From Pseudopontixanthobacter vadosimaris (lineage in GTDB: Bacteria; Pseudomonadota; Alphaproteobacteria; Sphingomonadales; Sphingomonadaceae): a stretch of DNA of 64,000 bases. The translations under genes were made by a program, and so were the position numbers. Below the pieces are notes generated by a model. That model had not been told where the DNA came from. It worked only from the letters and a program-made list of their open reading frames with translations, and ran no database searches. The DNA lies in contig NZ_JABASZ010000032.1 in NCBI RefSeq assembly GCF_012979275.1, positions 1 to 64,000 on the forward strand, written 5' to 3'. Shown here in pieces: positions 27,553-36,361 of this stretch. The stretch's first letter is position 1, and each line of letters starts with the position of its first letter.

Positions 27553-28601
27553 GGCCATTTTCCGCTGGTGGGGAGATCGTTCCATCCTTCCACGCCCCGC
27601 TGCCGGCGGGTCAGCACGTCGAGGCAGGCCATGCGCATTGCCACGCCCATTTCCACCTGCCGCGTGATGATCGAGCGGTCCAGCAGATCGGCCACGTCGC
27701 TGTCGATCTCCACCCCCCTGTTCATCGGTCCGGGATGCATCACCAGCGCGTCCGGCTCCGCCAGTTTCAGCCGCTTGAGCGTCAGGCCGTACAGATGGTG
27801 ATATTCGCGTGGCGAAGGGATGAACTGCCCGGCCATCCGTTCCGTCTGCAGCCGCAGCATCATTACCACGTCCGCACCCGCCAGCGCCGTATCGAAGGAA
27901 TGGAACGGGGTGGCTCCCATCGCCTCCACCGCCGCGGGCAGCAACGCCGGTGGGGCGCACACCCGCACATTCGCGCCAAGCGCGGTCAGGCACAATATGT
28001 TGGACCGCGCGACCCGGCTGTGCAGGATGTCGCCGCAGATCACGATCGTCTGCCCCGTGAAATCGTCTCCGGCCTGTCCACGCGCGCGCAGGGCATGGCG
28101 TAGGGTCAGCGCATCGAGCAGCGCCTGCGTCGGATGTTCGTGGCTGCCATCGCCTGCGTTCAGGACAGGGCAGTCCACCTTGTCGGCGATCAGCGCGACC
28201 GCCCCGCTCGAGGCATGGCGGATCACGATGGCATCGGCCCGCATCGCGTTCAGCGTGATGGCCGTGTCGATCAGCGTCTCGCCCTTCTTCACGCTCGAGG
28301 TCGCCGCATGCATGTTGACGACATCGGCACCGAGGCGCTTGCCCGCGATCTCGAAACTGAGCAGCGTGCGGGTGGAATTCTCGAAGAAGGCGTTGATGAT
28401 GGTGAGGCCGGTCAATGCATCGACCCGCTTGGCGCTGCGGCGGTTCAGTTCGACCCACTGTTCCGCCTCGTCCAGCAGATACAGGATCTCGTGCCGTTCC
28501 AGCCTGCCGATGCCCAGCAGGTCGCGATGCGGAAAGGCCAGACCGCCCGCCGGGTAACGGGATGCTGCTGAAGGGGTGCCGGTCGCTGCCATCGCGGCCA
28601 T
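27549..28601 (-). CDS. pyrB: Aspartate carbamoyltransferase catalytic subunit
   Basis: A 350-residue enzyme forming carbamoyl-aspartate in pyrimidine synthesis. The carbamoyl-phosphate loop [20 protein letters not shown] is followed by the HPTQALLD loop and [12 protein letters not shown]. The start is placed at ATG 28601; an in-frame TTG at 28631 would add ten residues. It overlaps the dihydroorotase-like gene by 4 bp, so translation is coupled. Confidence 0.97.
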   Translation of the reverse strand: MAAMAATGTPSAASRYPAGGLAFPHRDLLGIGRLERHEILYLLDEAEQWVELNRRSAKRVDALTGLTIINAFFENSTRTLLSFEIAGKRLGADVVNMHAATSSVKKGETLIDTAITLNAMRADAIVIRHASSGAVALIADKVDCPVLNAGDGSHEHPTQALLDALTLRHALRARGQAGDDFTGQTIVICGDILHSRVARSNILCLTALGANVRVCAPPALLPAAVEAMGATPFHSFDTALAGADVVMMLRLQTERMAGQFIPSPREYHHLYGLTLKRLKLAEPDALVMHPGPMNRGVEIDSDVADLLDRSIITRQVEMGVAMRMACLDVLTRRQRGVEGWNDLPTSGKWP

Positions 28602-28704
28602 GCCCTTAATCGAGCCGGGTATGTCGCTCAAGGGGATTCGGGTGGCGGGAACGGGCTGCTGGCCCTAGATGGTCTGCATACGACACGATCGGGAACGCTT
28701 TCAG

Positions 28705-30582
28705 ATGATTTTTGCGCGCAAGGTCTGGCACCTGCTGGTTGGTATCAAGGACGGGCTGAGCCTGATCTTCCTGTTGCTGTTCTTCGCATTGCTCTATGCC
28801 GTGCTGACCGCCCGGCCCAGCCCCGCGATGGTGAAGGAAGGGGCCCTGCTCCTCGAACTCGACGGGATCGTTGTCGAGGAACGCACGGAGATCGATCCCT
28901 TCGCCCTGCTGCTGTCGGGCGCTGCACCGACAGGCGAATATCCGGTGCGCGAACTGGTGCGCGCGCTGGATGCCGCTGCGGATGATGAAAGGATCGGTTC
29001 CGTCGTGCTCGACCTCACCCGCTTCATGGGCGGGGGGCAGGTCCATCTGCAGGAGATCGGCGGCGCGCTCGACCGCGTACGCGCGGCGGAAAAACCGGTG
29101 CTGACCTATGCCGTCGCCTATGCCGATGACGGCATGATGCTGGCCGCCCACGCCAGCGAGGTCTGGCTCGACCCCATGGGCGGCGCCAGCATCACCGGGC
29201 CGGGCGGCAACCGCCTGTATTACGGCGAATTGCTCGACCGGCTGAATGTGAATGCGCGCGTCTACAAGGTGGGCGAATATAAATCCGCCGTCGAACCTTA
29301 TTTGCGCAGCGACATGTCGGACGCCGCGCGCGAGAATTACGAGGCGCTGTATGGCGCGCTGTGGGAAGAATGGCAGGCCAATGTCCTGAAGGCGCGGCCC
29401 GGCACCGACATTGCCCGCGTGACGCAGAACCCGGCCGAATGGCTGCAGGCCAATGGCGGCGATTTCGCCACCGCCGCCCTGCGCGCCGGTCTTGTCGACA
29501 AGCTCGGCAATCGGGCACAATTCGGCGCCCGCGTGGCGGAGATTTCCGGCGAGGACGAATGGAGCGAATTGCCCGGTGCTTTCGCCCATACCGAACTCGA
29601 CCCCTGGCTGGCAGACAATCCGCTGGAGGAAACAGGCGACCGTATCGGCGTCGTCACCGTCGCCGGAACCATCGTGGATGGCGATGCCGGGCCGGGCACC
29701 GCAGGCGGGGACCGCATCTCGAGAATACTCGACGAGGCGCTGGACGAGGAGTTGCAAGGCCTCGTCATCAGGGTCGATTCACCGGGCGGGTCTGCCCTCG
29801 CCAGCGAGGAAATCCGCCGGGCCGTCCTGCGCCACAAGGCCAGGGGCATCCCCGTTGCGGTCAGCATGGCGAATGTCGCGGCCAGCGGCGGTTACTGGGT
29901 CGCCACGCCCGCCGACCGGATCTTTGCCGAACCGGAATCCATTACCGGCTCCATCGGCATTTTTGCCGTGATCCCGACATTCGAGGAGGCGGCAAGCAGC
30001 ATCGGCGTCTCCTCCGACGGGGTGAAAACGACGGTGCTGTCCGGCCAGCCGGATCTCATCGCGGGATTTCCGCCGGAGGTCGACGCGATATTGCAAAGCA
30101 CGATCGAGGACGGTTACAACGATTTCATCGCCCGCGTGTCGCAATCGCGCGGATTGTCGGCGCGGGCGGTCGACCGCATCGGGCAGGGTCGGGTCTGGGA
30201 TGGCGGCACCGCCCGGCAGATCGGGTTGGTGGACCAATATGGCGGACTGGACGACGCGCTCGCCTGGGTCGCTGCCAAGGCTGGGCTGACCGGCGACGAC
30301 TGGCACCCGGTATTCCTTGGCGCGGAGGAAGGCACTTATGACGCCTTGCTGCGGACGATGTTCATGCCCGCGGAGGTTCGTGGCCCCGCCATCGACAGTT
30401 TCGCACTGCTGGCAGGACGGCAGGACGTCCTGATCGCACGGCTGCAGAGCGATCTGGAACGGTTGACCGGCACGCGCGGAATGCAGGCCTATTGCCTGGA
30501 ATGCCCCGCCCCGCGCCGCGCAGCGACGCCTGGCCGGTTGGAGGGCGGCTGGCTGCAATTACTGGCGCGTATGCTGAGTTGA
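28705..30582 (+). CDS. sppA: Signal peptide peptidase SppA, 67-kDa type
   Basis: A 625-residue membrane serine protease with duplicated Clp-like domains. An N-terminal membrane anchor (about residues 12-36) precedes the general base Lys193 in VGEYKSAVEPYL and the nucleophile Ser394 in NVAASGGYWVATPAD. It degrades cleaved signal peptides at the inner membrane. Start: ATG 28705 (MIFARKVW) places the anchor at the N-terminus; ATG 28669 would add 12 residues. It is the last ordinary gene before the tRNA-Val that marks the island edge. Confidence 0.95.
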   Translation: MIFARKVWHLLVGIKDGLSLIFLLLFFALLYAVLTARPSPAMVKEGALLLELDGIVVEERTEIDPFALLLSGAAPTGEYPVRELVRALDAAADDERIGSVVLDLTRFMGGGQVHLQEIGGALDRVRAAEKPVLTYAVAYADDGMMLAAHASEVWLDPMGGASITGPGGNRLYYGELLDRLNVNARVYKVGEYKSAVEPYLRSDMSDAARENYEALYGALWEEWQANVLKARPGTDIARVTQNPAEWLQANGGDFATAALRAGLVDKLGNRAQFGARVAEISGEDEWSELPGAFAHTELDPWLADNPLEETGDRIGVVTVAGTIVDGDAGPGTAGGDRISRILDEALDEELQGLVIRVDSPGGSALASEEIRRAVLRHKARGIPVAVSMANVAASGGYWVATPADRIFAEPESITGSIGIFAVIPTFEEAASSIGVSSDGVKTTVLSGQPDLIAGFPPEVDAILQSTIEDGYNDFIARVSQSRGLSARAVDRIGQGRVWDGGTARQIGLVDQYGGLDDALAWVAAKAGLTGDDWHPVFLGAEEGTYDALLRTMFMPAEVRGPAIDSFALLAGRQDVLIARLQSDLERLTGTRGMQAYCLECPAPRRAATPGRLEGGWLQLLARMLS

Positions 30583-30698
30583 TGCGAAATCAGTGGCCGA
30601 GCCGCAAACCTCCCCGCTTGCCAAGCATTCCGGATAATGGCAAAGGCGCGGCCCTGTCGGTTATCGAGAAGACCGGCCACAGCCGCCAGGACACCGGC

Positions 30699-30773
30699 GG
30701 GCGCGTAGCTCAGTGGTAGAGCACACCCTTCACACGGGTGGGGTCGCAAGTTCAATCCTTGCCGCGCCCACCA
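30699..30773 (+). tRNA. tRNA-Val(CAC)
   Basis: The acceptor GGGCGCG pairs with CGCGCCC, followed by A and encoded CCA. The D-arm is GCTCAGTGGTAGAGC and the anticodon arm is CACCCTTCACACGGGTG with loop TTCACAC, giving anticodon CAC. The T-arm holds GTTCAATCC. Accessory DNA begins directly downstream, so its 3' end is the likely island attachment site. Confidence 0.97.
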
Positions 30774-30986
30774 TTTTTTCAATGAGTTAGAAGAGATGGG
30801 CAGCGTTTCCATGAAAAAAACATGAAAAACTTGGGTGGGCATCCGCGAACATCGGCGGGGACCTCGGCGCGATGAGACTTCAAGCAATTGCCGGATCGAT
30901 CGACCTGCATAGCCGCAGCGAACCAGAGGGTTACCGCATTTTCACGATTGGCTGACAAACATGCCCCGTCAAACTCGAGAGAAAGC

Positions 30987-31634
30987 ATGTCAGCCCATCA
31001 ACCAGTCCTTCCGGCCAAGGCCATTGAGCTCGTTAAGTCCAGAAATCTCGAAAAAGCTGATGATTTGTTAGCCGATTTCGCCGCGGCCGGTCTGATCAAA
31101 ACCTATGCTCTCGTGCGAGAAATAAGAGCCGCTGGGGGTCCGACCAAGGTAGTGCGCGATGCTCAGATTCCGGCTCAAGATTGGGAGAGGATTGTAGCAT
31201 CGGATAAGATTCAAGCCGCCCTAAACGGTGGAACGGTTCGGCTAGAAGGCTCGCCTCTGCAGGGAGGCGCGCCGTCAGTCCTCATAACCGGAATCAGCTT
31301 TTCCGAAGCTGCGCTCGTCAAAGTTCTTGATAGGTATTGCGTGGGTTTACCTGCCGGTGCGTCAGAGCAAGCTAGCGGCTGCGATGCGCGCGCTACGACG
31401 AAAAACATCGTTCCATGCATTGAAGCTTCCGAGCCAAAGAAGGAAGACGTGCAACCGATCAGGCCTGGGGACCTTACCGCGTCGGTCGCTCAGACTGAAC
31501 AGGCGACTGGGTTGGGTCGGACGACAATCGACAAGCTTATGCGAGATGGCACGCTGGTCAGGAAAAAAGTCGGCAGACGAACTCTGATCACGGTCGAAAG
31601 CATCGAGCGTTTGGTCGGTGCAAAGGTGGCCTGA
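30987..31634 (+). CDS. Excisionase-like HTH protein
   Basis: A 215-residue protein starting at ATG 30987 behind GAGAGAAAG. The C-terminal ~55 residues (LTASVAQTEQATGLGRTTIDKL to RRTLITVESIERLVG) form a MerR/excisionase-type winged helix-turn-helix. The N-terminal ~150 residues are unrecognised and helical (AIELVKSRNLEKADDLLADFAAAG). Being the first gene after the tRNA it may be an island excision or control factor. Its more AT-rich codon use differs from the backbone. Confidence 0.6.
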   Translation: MSAHQPVLPAKAIELVKSRNLEKADDLLADFAAAGLIKTYALVREIRAAGGPTKVVRDAQIPAQDWERIVASDKIQAALNGGTVRLEGSPLQGGAPSVLITGISFSEAALVKVLDRYCVGLPAGASEQASGCDARATTKNIVPCIEASEPKKEDVQPIRPGDLTASVAQTEQATGLGRTTIDKLMRDGTLVRKKVGRRTLITVESIERLVGAKVA

Positions 31635-31822
31635 CAACTAAATGCGATAGTTCTCAAGTCCGCTTTGCGCCCTCATTTCGGTCGTTCGGTCTCGCATTGG
31701 AGCTACCGGAAAGCGGTCGTTCCAAGTTTGTCGCTGATCGCGATAATGCTTTGAGCAAGTGGCCCGAGTCTAAGGCATCGGGCTTGATAACAGGATAGGT
31801 CTTTACCAAGCCACGAAAAAGC

Positions 31823-32161
31823 TCATCCTAATCTCGCAAAATTGGCCACTCCGGGTGCTGGCTGGCGCGAATGCCGGATGGGCCTAGCGGATATCCCGCC
31901 AAGTTTGCCCGCGGCATCGACAACCTTCGCAAGCCTGACATCATCAATCCGGTAATAGACGAGCTTGGCGTCCTTTCGGGTCTTCACAAGGCCCGCGTTG
32001 CGCAGGACCGCCAACTGCTGCGATAGCGTCGGCTGACCGATCTCGGCCGCATCGTCGATCTCACCGACGTTCCGCTCCGTGCCCGTTAGAGCCTGCATGA
32101 TGCGAAGACGCACGGGATGAGCGAGGGCCTTCAAGGCGTCGACAAGCTCTTCGTCGGTCAT
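31823..32161 (-). CDS. ArsR-family transcriptional regulator (SqrR/BigR-like context)
   Basis: A 112-residue winged-helix repressor: LKALAHPVRLRIMQALTG, then NVGEIDDAAEIGQPTLSQQLAVLRNAGLVKTRKDAKLVYYRI. The context (persulfide dioxygenase, YeeE/YedE, SQR) is that of the sulfide-sensing repressors BigR and SqrR, but this protein contains no cysteine at all, so it cannot make their Cys-Cys tetrasulfide link. It overlaps the upstream peroxiredoxin gene by 4 bp (ATGA). It probably binds the operator in the divergent promoter region at 32843-32877. Confidence 0.88.
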   Translation of the reverse strand: MTDEELVDALKALAHPVRLRIMQALTGTERNVGEIDDAAEIGQPTLSQQLAVLRNAGLVKTRKDAKLVYYRIDDVRLAKVVDAAGKLGGISARPIRHSRQPAPGVANFARLG

Positions 32162-32826
32162 TTGCGAGACCCTCGCTTCGTTTCCTTCATGAACCAGTCG
32201 GTCTGACCCTCGGCGGAGAAAACCGTATCCAGCGATGCGTCGGGCTGGGCCAGTAGCGCTTGCCCAGGTGCCCAGTTAGCGGGGGCGAGTACGGGTCCAT
32301 CGTCGACCGCCTGAAGCGCATCTAGGGTCCGCAGCATTTCGGGTGTCGAGCGTCCAACGTTAGCGGGATAACAGGTCATCGCGCGGATGACGCCGTGCGG
32401 GTCGATGAAGAATGTCGTCCGCACCGTCGCACTATCGTTGTCGTTCGGTGCCACCATGCCGTAGGCGCGCCCGATCACGAGCGTCGGATCCTCCACGATC
32501 GGAAAGCGCACCTCGATGTCGTAGCGATCGCGAATTAGCCGCAACCAGGCGAAATGCGAGAACAGGCTATCGACAGAGAGCGCCATAAGCGCACAGTCGC
32601 GCTGTTCGAACTCGCTGGCCGATTGGGCCAGTGCCACGAACTCGGTGGTGCACACGGGTGTGAAGTCGGCTGGATGCGAAAACAAGATCAGCCACCGCCC
32701 TCGGTAATCCGAAAGGCGAATATCTCCCGTTGTGCTGCGTGCGGAAAAGTTCGGGGCGACGTCGCCGATACGCAGTCCGGCGCAAGGCGCCTCTCGCTCG
32801 ACATTCGCTTCGATCATCTGGGTCAT
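32158..32826 (-). CDS. 1-Cys-type peroxiredoxin (Prx6-like)
   Basis: A 222-residue thiol peroxidase with the peroxidatic Cys59 in FSHPADFTPVCTTEF and the conserved TYPANVGR-like region (CYPANVGRSTPEMLRTLDALQ). Three other cysteines (15, about 80, about 157) are not at a standard resolving position. It reduces peroxides or per-thiol species in the cytosol. The start MTQMIEAN is preferred. It is translationally coupled to the ArsR gene and divergent from the persulfide dioxygenase operon. Confidence 0.88.
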   Translation of the reverse strand: MTQMIEANVEREAPCAGLRIGDVAPNFSARSTTGDIRLSDYRGRWLILFSHPADFTPVCTTEFVALAQSASEFEQRDCALMALSVDSLFSHFAWLRLIRDRYDIEVRFPIVEDPTLVIGRAYGMVAPNDNDSATVRTTFFIDPHGVIRAMTCYPANVGRSTPEMLRTLDALQAVDDGPVLAPANWAPGQALLAQPDASLDTVFSAEGQTDWFMKETKRGSRK

Positions 32827-32842
32827 CGAGCCTTCATACCAC

Positions 32843-32877
32843 TTGACAGCCGAATAGCAACACATATAAACGGTTTA
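32843..32877 (+). promoter_or_regulatory. Sulfide-operon promoter with palindromic operator
   Basis: TTGACA (32843-32848), a 16-bp spacer and TATAAA (32865-32870) form a good sigma-70 promoter reading into the persulfide dioxygenase gene. The perfect inverted repeat TAAAC-G-GTTTA (32867-32877) overlaps the -10 and the likely transcription start. It is well placed for repression by the neighbouring ArsR protein. Confidence 0.65.
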
Positions 32878-32900
32878 TGTAAATGTATGGAGATCTAGTC

Positions 32901-33830
32901 ATGGCTGACGATCAAAAACTGGATAATGCCGCCTCCCAGATCGAGCGCGCACAAGCCGACAAGTGCCTCCGCCCTTCAATCGCGGGTTTTTTCGACGAGG
33001 CAACGAATACTGTCTCTTACGTGGTGCACGACCCAAAGACTGATGAGGCAGCTATAATCGACTCGGTCCTGGACTTTGAGGCGGCGTCCGGTCGCACCTC
33101 GAATGGCTCAGCCGATCGCATTATCGAGTATATCACTTCTAATAATTTGAAGGTGACTTGGCTGATTGAGACTCACGCGCATGCGGATCACATCTCAGCG
33201 GCCCCCTATCTGCAGGAGCGGCTTGGCGGTAAGTTAGCCATCGGACGCGATATCATCCGCGTGCAGGAGGTATTCGGCAAGCTCTTCAATGCAGGCACCG
33301 ATTTCGAACGCGACGGATCGCAGTTCGATAAGCTGTTCGAGGACGGCGAGACTTTCAAGATCGGCGAGCTGGAAGGCATCGCATTGCACGTGCCGGGTCA
33401 TACGCCGGCTGATATGGCTTTCATCATCGGCGATGCGGCATTCGTTGGCGACACGATCTTCATGCCCGATTTCGGCACCGCTCGCGCCGATTTCCCCGGT
33501 GGTGACGCAAGGCAACTGTTTCAGTCGATCCGCCGGCTGCTCTCGCTTCCGGACGAAACGCGCCTGTTCTTGTGCCACGACTACAAGGCGCCGGGGCGTG
33601 ACGAATACGCGTGGGAAACCACCGTCAAGCAGCAGCGCGAAGAGAACGTGCATGTGAAGGATGGAGTGAGCGAAGCCGAATTCGTCGAGATGCGGACCAG
33701 CCGGGACAAGACGCTCGCAATGCCGAAGCTCATCATGCCCTCCGTGCAGGTTAACATCCGTGGTGGGCGCTTGCCCGACCCCGAAGATAACGGCGTCAGC
33801 TACATCAAGATTCCGGTGAATGCGGTATGA
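32901..33830 (+). CDS. Persulfide dioxygenase (ETHE1/Blh-like metallo-beta-lactamase fold)
   Basis: A 309-residue MBL-fold enzyme with THAHADH at residues 91-97 and the later ligands in HVPGHTPADMAF, GDTIFMPDFGTARADFPGGDA and LCHDYKAPGRD. The last two match the ETHE1/Blh group, which oxidises glutathione persulfide to sulfite using O2 and iron. ATG 32901 follows GGAGAT. It is the first gene of the sulfide operon, and the next gene overlaps its stop by 4 bp. Confidence 0.92.
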   Translation: MADDQKLDNAASQIERAQADKCLRPSIAGFFDEATNTVSYVVHDPKTDEAAIIDSVLDFEAASGRTSNGSADRIIEYITSNNLKVTWLIETHAHADHISAAPYLQERLGGKLAIGRDIIRVQEVFGKLFNAGTDFERDGSQFDKLFEDGETFKIGELEGIALHVPGHTPADMAFIIGDAAFVGDTIFMPDFGTARADFPGGDARQLFQSIRRLLSLPDETRLFLCHDYKAPGRDEYAWETTVKQQREENVHVKDGVSEAEFVEMRTSRDKTLAMPKLIMPSVQVNIRGGRLPDPEDNGVSYIKIPVNAV

Positions 33831-34273
33831 TGCTCCCGAGTTTTCCTGAAGCTGCGCCGCTTGCTGGCCTGGCGGGCGGCGTCCTGATCGGTCTGGCGGC
33901 CGCCGTTATGCTGCTAGGCCTTGGCCGGATCGCCGGCGTCTCCGGTCTTGCCGCGAAGGCAGTCGGGCTTGGCGGCAGCGGCATTGCCAGAAGCGGGGCA
34001 TGGATGTTCGTGATCGGCCTGCCGCTAGGAGCGCTGATCGTAATGCTGGCATCGGGCGGGCTCGAGGCCAGCTTCGCCAGCCCCGTAACGCTTGCGATCG
34101 CCGGATTGGCTGTCGGTGTGGGCACGCGCCTGGGAAGTGGATGCACCAGCGGACATGGGGTTTGTGGTGTTAGCCGTCTGTCTGGCCGCTCGATCGTCGC
34201 AACGCTTACTTTCATGGCGACCGGCATTGCGACAGTCGCGATCATGAATGCGCTCTGGCTGGAGGTGTTGTAA
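33827..34273 (+). CDS. YeeE/YedE-family sulfur transporter, first half
   Basis: A 148-residue membrane protein with about four helices. It carries the YeeE/YedE (DUF395) signature LAVGVGTRLGSGCTSGHGVCGVSRLSGRS, whose cysteines are thought to pass thiosulfate or persulfide sulfur. It overlaps both neighbours by 1-4 bp, and the next gene encodes the second half. Split YeeE pairs are typical of BigR-type sulfide operons. Confidence 0.92.
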   Translation: MMLPSFPEAAPLAGLAGGVLIGLAAAVMLLGLGRIAGVSGLAAKAVGLGGSGIARSGAWMFVIGLPLGALIVMLASGGLEASFASPVTLAIAGLAVGVGTRLGSGCTSGHGVCGVSRLSGRSIVATLTFMATGIATVAIMNALWLEVL

Positions 34274-34689
34274 TGCGAACCGCTCTCACCTCGATCGTAT
34301 CCGGCGTTCTTTTCGGCGCTGGGCTTGCCCTTGGCGGAATGACCGACCCTGCGCGGGTGCGCGGCTTTCTCGACATCTTCGGCGATTGGGACCCAACCCT
34401 CGCCTTCGTGATGGGCGGAGCCGTCATCGTCATGGCCATCGCGTGGCGGATCGTTCCGCGCCTAGCCGAACCGATCTTCGCGGGCGAATTTCACCTGCCG
34501 ACCAAATCCGATCTCACCCCCCGCCTTGTCGGCGGAGCAGCTCTGTTCGGTATCGGCTGGGGGATCGCGGGACTCTGTCCGGGACCTGGCATAGCTGCTC
34601 TGGTCATCGAACCCGCTGCAGCCGCGATATTCGTCGTCTCCATGCTCGCCGGCATGGTTTTTGTCCGGCTTTTCGAAGGAGCATCATGA
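34273..34689 (+). CDS. YeeE/YedE-family sulfur transporter, second half
   Basis: A 138-residue membrane protein with about four helices: SGVLFGAGLALGGMTDPARVRGFLDIFGDWDPTLAFVM, then GIGWGIAGLCPGPGIAAL with the conserved Cys. It probably forms one transporter with the preceding gene product, moving a sulfur compound across the inner membrane. It shares one base with that gene and overlaps the following one by 4 bp (ATGA). Confidence 0.92.
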   Translation: MRTALTSIVSGVLFGAGLALGGMTDPARVRGFLDIFGDWDPTLAFVMGGAVIVMAIAWRIVPRLAEPIFAGEFHLPTKSDLTPRLVGGAALFGIGWGIAGLCPGPGIAALVIEPAAAAIFVVSMLAGMVFVRLFEGAS

Positions 34690-35102
34690 CGAAGCTTGCC
34701 AATGTGAGCGAAACCTTCGCCGTCTCTCCTCAACTTGAACCGAGCGACATGCGCGGGCTTGCCGACGCCGGATTTCGCACGGTGATCTGCAACAGGCCGG
34801 ATAGCGAAGAGCCGAGCCAGCCCACCGTCGCTGCGATACGGGAAGCTGCCGAAGCGGCTGGGTTGGCCTTTCATCATATCCCGGTTTCGGGAGGCGAGTT
34901 TCCGCCGGTTGCGATCAAGGCCTTCGCCAAGGTCCGCGAAGAAGCGGACGGCAAGGTGCTTGCCTTCTGCCGGACCGGCACGCGCTCCATTACGCTCGAT
35001 GCTCTCGCCAACGTCGAGAATGAAACTGCCGACGCGCGCATCGAACGTGCGCAGTGCGTCGGCTACGATCTGTCGGGCTTGCGCGACCGGCTTGGCGAAT
35101 AA
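34686..35102 (+). CDS. DUF442/TIGR01244-type sulfurtransferase/phosphatase-like protein
   Basis: A 138-residue protein of the beta-lactamase-hydrolase-associated phosphatase-like fold (DUF442). Its P-loop-like Cys is in VLAFCRTGTRSITL, preceded by GFRTVICNRPDSEEP. Members are fused or adjacent to ETHE1/Blh enzymes and are proposed to transfer sulfane sulfur. Its start overlaps the YeeE stop (ATGA). It ends 24 bp before the SQR gene. Confidence 0.9.
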   Translation: MTKLANVSETFAVSPQLEPSDMRGLADAGFRTVICNRPDSEEPSQPTVAAIREAAEAAGLAFHHIPVSGGEFPPVAIKAFAKVREEADGKVLAFCRTGTRSITLDALANVENETADARIERAQCVGYDLSGLRDRLGE

Positions 35103-35126
35103 CGAAAAGACATTGGAGAGTTTGTC

Positions 35127-36359
35127 ATGGCCCGAAGCCTGAAACACGAAGTAGTCATCATCGGCGGAGGTTCAGCAGGAATTGCGACTGCATCGTCCAT
35201 GCTGAAGCGGCGCCCGTCACTCAATATCGCAATCGTCGAGCCTAGCGAAGATCACTATTATCAGCCCGGGTGGACGATGGTCGGTGGCGGTGTCTTCGAA
35301 GCGTCAACGACCAAGCGCACCACAGCGAGCGTAATGCCGAAACAGGCGACCTGGTTGAAAACGGCCGCCGCGTCTTTCCAGCCCGAAAACAATCAGGTCA
35401 CGCTCAGCGACGGCACGACGATCACCTACGGTATTTTGATTGTCGCTCCGGGCATCCGGCTCGCCTGGGAGAAGATCGACGGGCTGGAAGAGACACTCGG
35501 CAAGAACGGCGTCACATCCAATTATCGCTACGATCTGGCACCCTACACCTGGGAGCTTGTGCGCAACCTGAAATCGGGGCGTGCGATCTTCAGCCAACCG
35601 CAGATGCCTATCAAATGCGCAGGTGCACCGCAGAAGGCCATGTATCTGTCATGCGATGCTTGGATGGAGCGCGGCGTTCTCGGCAACATCGATGTCGAAT
35701 TCCGCAACGCTGGCGGCGTCCTTTTCGGTGTGAAGGAATACGTCCCGGCGCTGATGGAATATGTCGAAAAATACGGGATCGATTTGCAGCTCAACCAGAC
35801 ACTCGTTGCGGTCGAGGGCTCCGGCAAGCAAGCCGTTTTCAAAACCGAGGCCGGTGAAGAGACGGTCGAGTTCGACATGCTCCATGCGGTTCCGCCGCAG
35901 GTAGCCCCGCAGTTCGTCGCCGACAGTCCTCTCGCGAATGCCGAAAGCGGCTTTGTCGACGTCGACAAGTTCACGCTACAGCATGTTCGCTATCCCAACG
36001 TGTTTGGTCTCGGCGATGCGGGATCTACGCCCAACGCCAAGACAATGGCGGCTGCGCGCAAACAGGCACCAATCGTCGCGGTCAATGCGCTCGCCCAGCT
36101 CGATGCAAAGCAGGCTGTGGCCGATTACGATGGCTACGGCTCCTGCCCGCTGACCGTGGAACGCGGAAAGATTGTGCTCGCCGAATTTGGTTATGATGGA
36201 AAACTTCTTCCGAGCTTCCCGAAGTGGGTAATCGACGGCACAAAGCCGCGGAAGCTCAGCTGGCTTCTGAAGTCAGAGGCGCTGCCGTGGATTTACTGGA
36301 ACGGTATGCTGAAGGGCCATGAATGGATGGCCAAGCCGCACTTGAAGAAGGCTGCCTAA
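35127..36359 (+). CDS. sqr: Sulfide:quinone oxidoreductase
   Basis: A 410-residue FAD protein of the type II SQR group. FAD-binding IIGGGSAGIATASSML lies near the N-terminus. DHYYQPGWTMVGGG is followed by a redox Cys in PIKCAGAPQKAMYL and a C-terminal NVFGLGDAGSTPNAKTMAAARKQAP. It oxidises sulfide to a persulfide and feeds electrons to quinone at the membrane. The bd oxidase encoded downstream would reoxidise that quinol. Confidence 0.95.
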   Translation: MARSLKHEVVIIGGGSAGIATASSMLKRRPSLNIAIVEPSEDHYYQPGWTMVGGGVFEASTTKRTTASVMPKQATWLKTAAASFQPENNQVTLSDGTTITYGILIVAPGIRLAWEKIDGLEETLGKNGVTSNYRYDLAPYTWELVRNLKSGRAIFSQPQMPIKCAGAPQKAMYLSCDAWMERGVLGNIDVEFRNAGGVLFGVKEYVPALMEYVEKYGIDLQLNQTLVAVEGSGKQAVFKTEAGEETVEFDMLHAVPPQVAPQFVADSPLANAESGFVDVDKFTLQHVRYPNVFGLGDAGSTPNAKTMAAARKQAPIVAVNALAQLDAKQAVADYDGYGSCPLTVERGKIVLAEFGYDGKLLPSFPKWVIDGTKPRKLSWLLKSEALPWIYWNGMLKGHEWMAKPHLKKAA

Positions 36360-36361
36360 TC

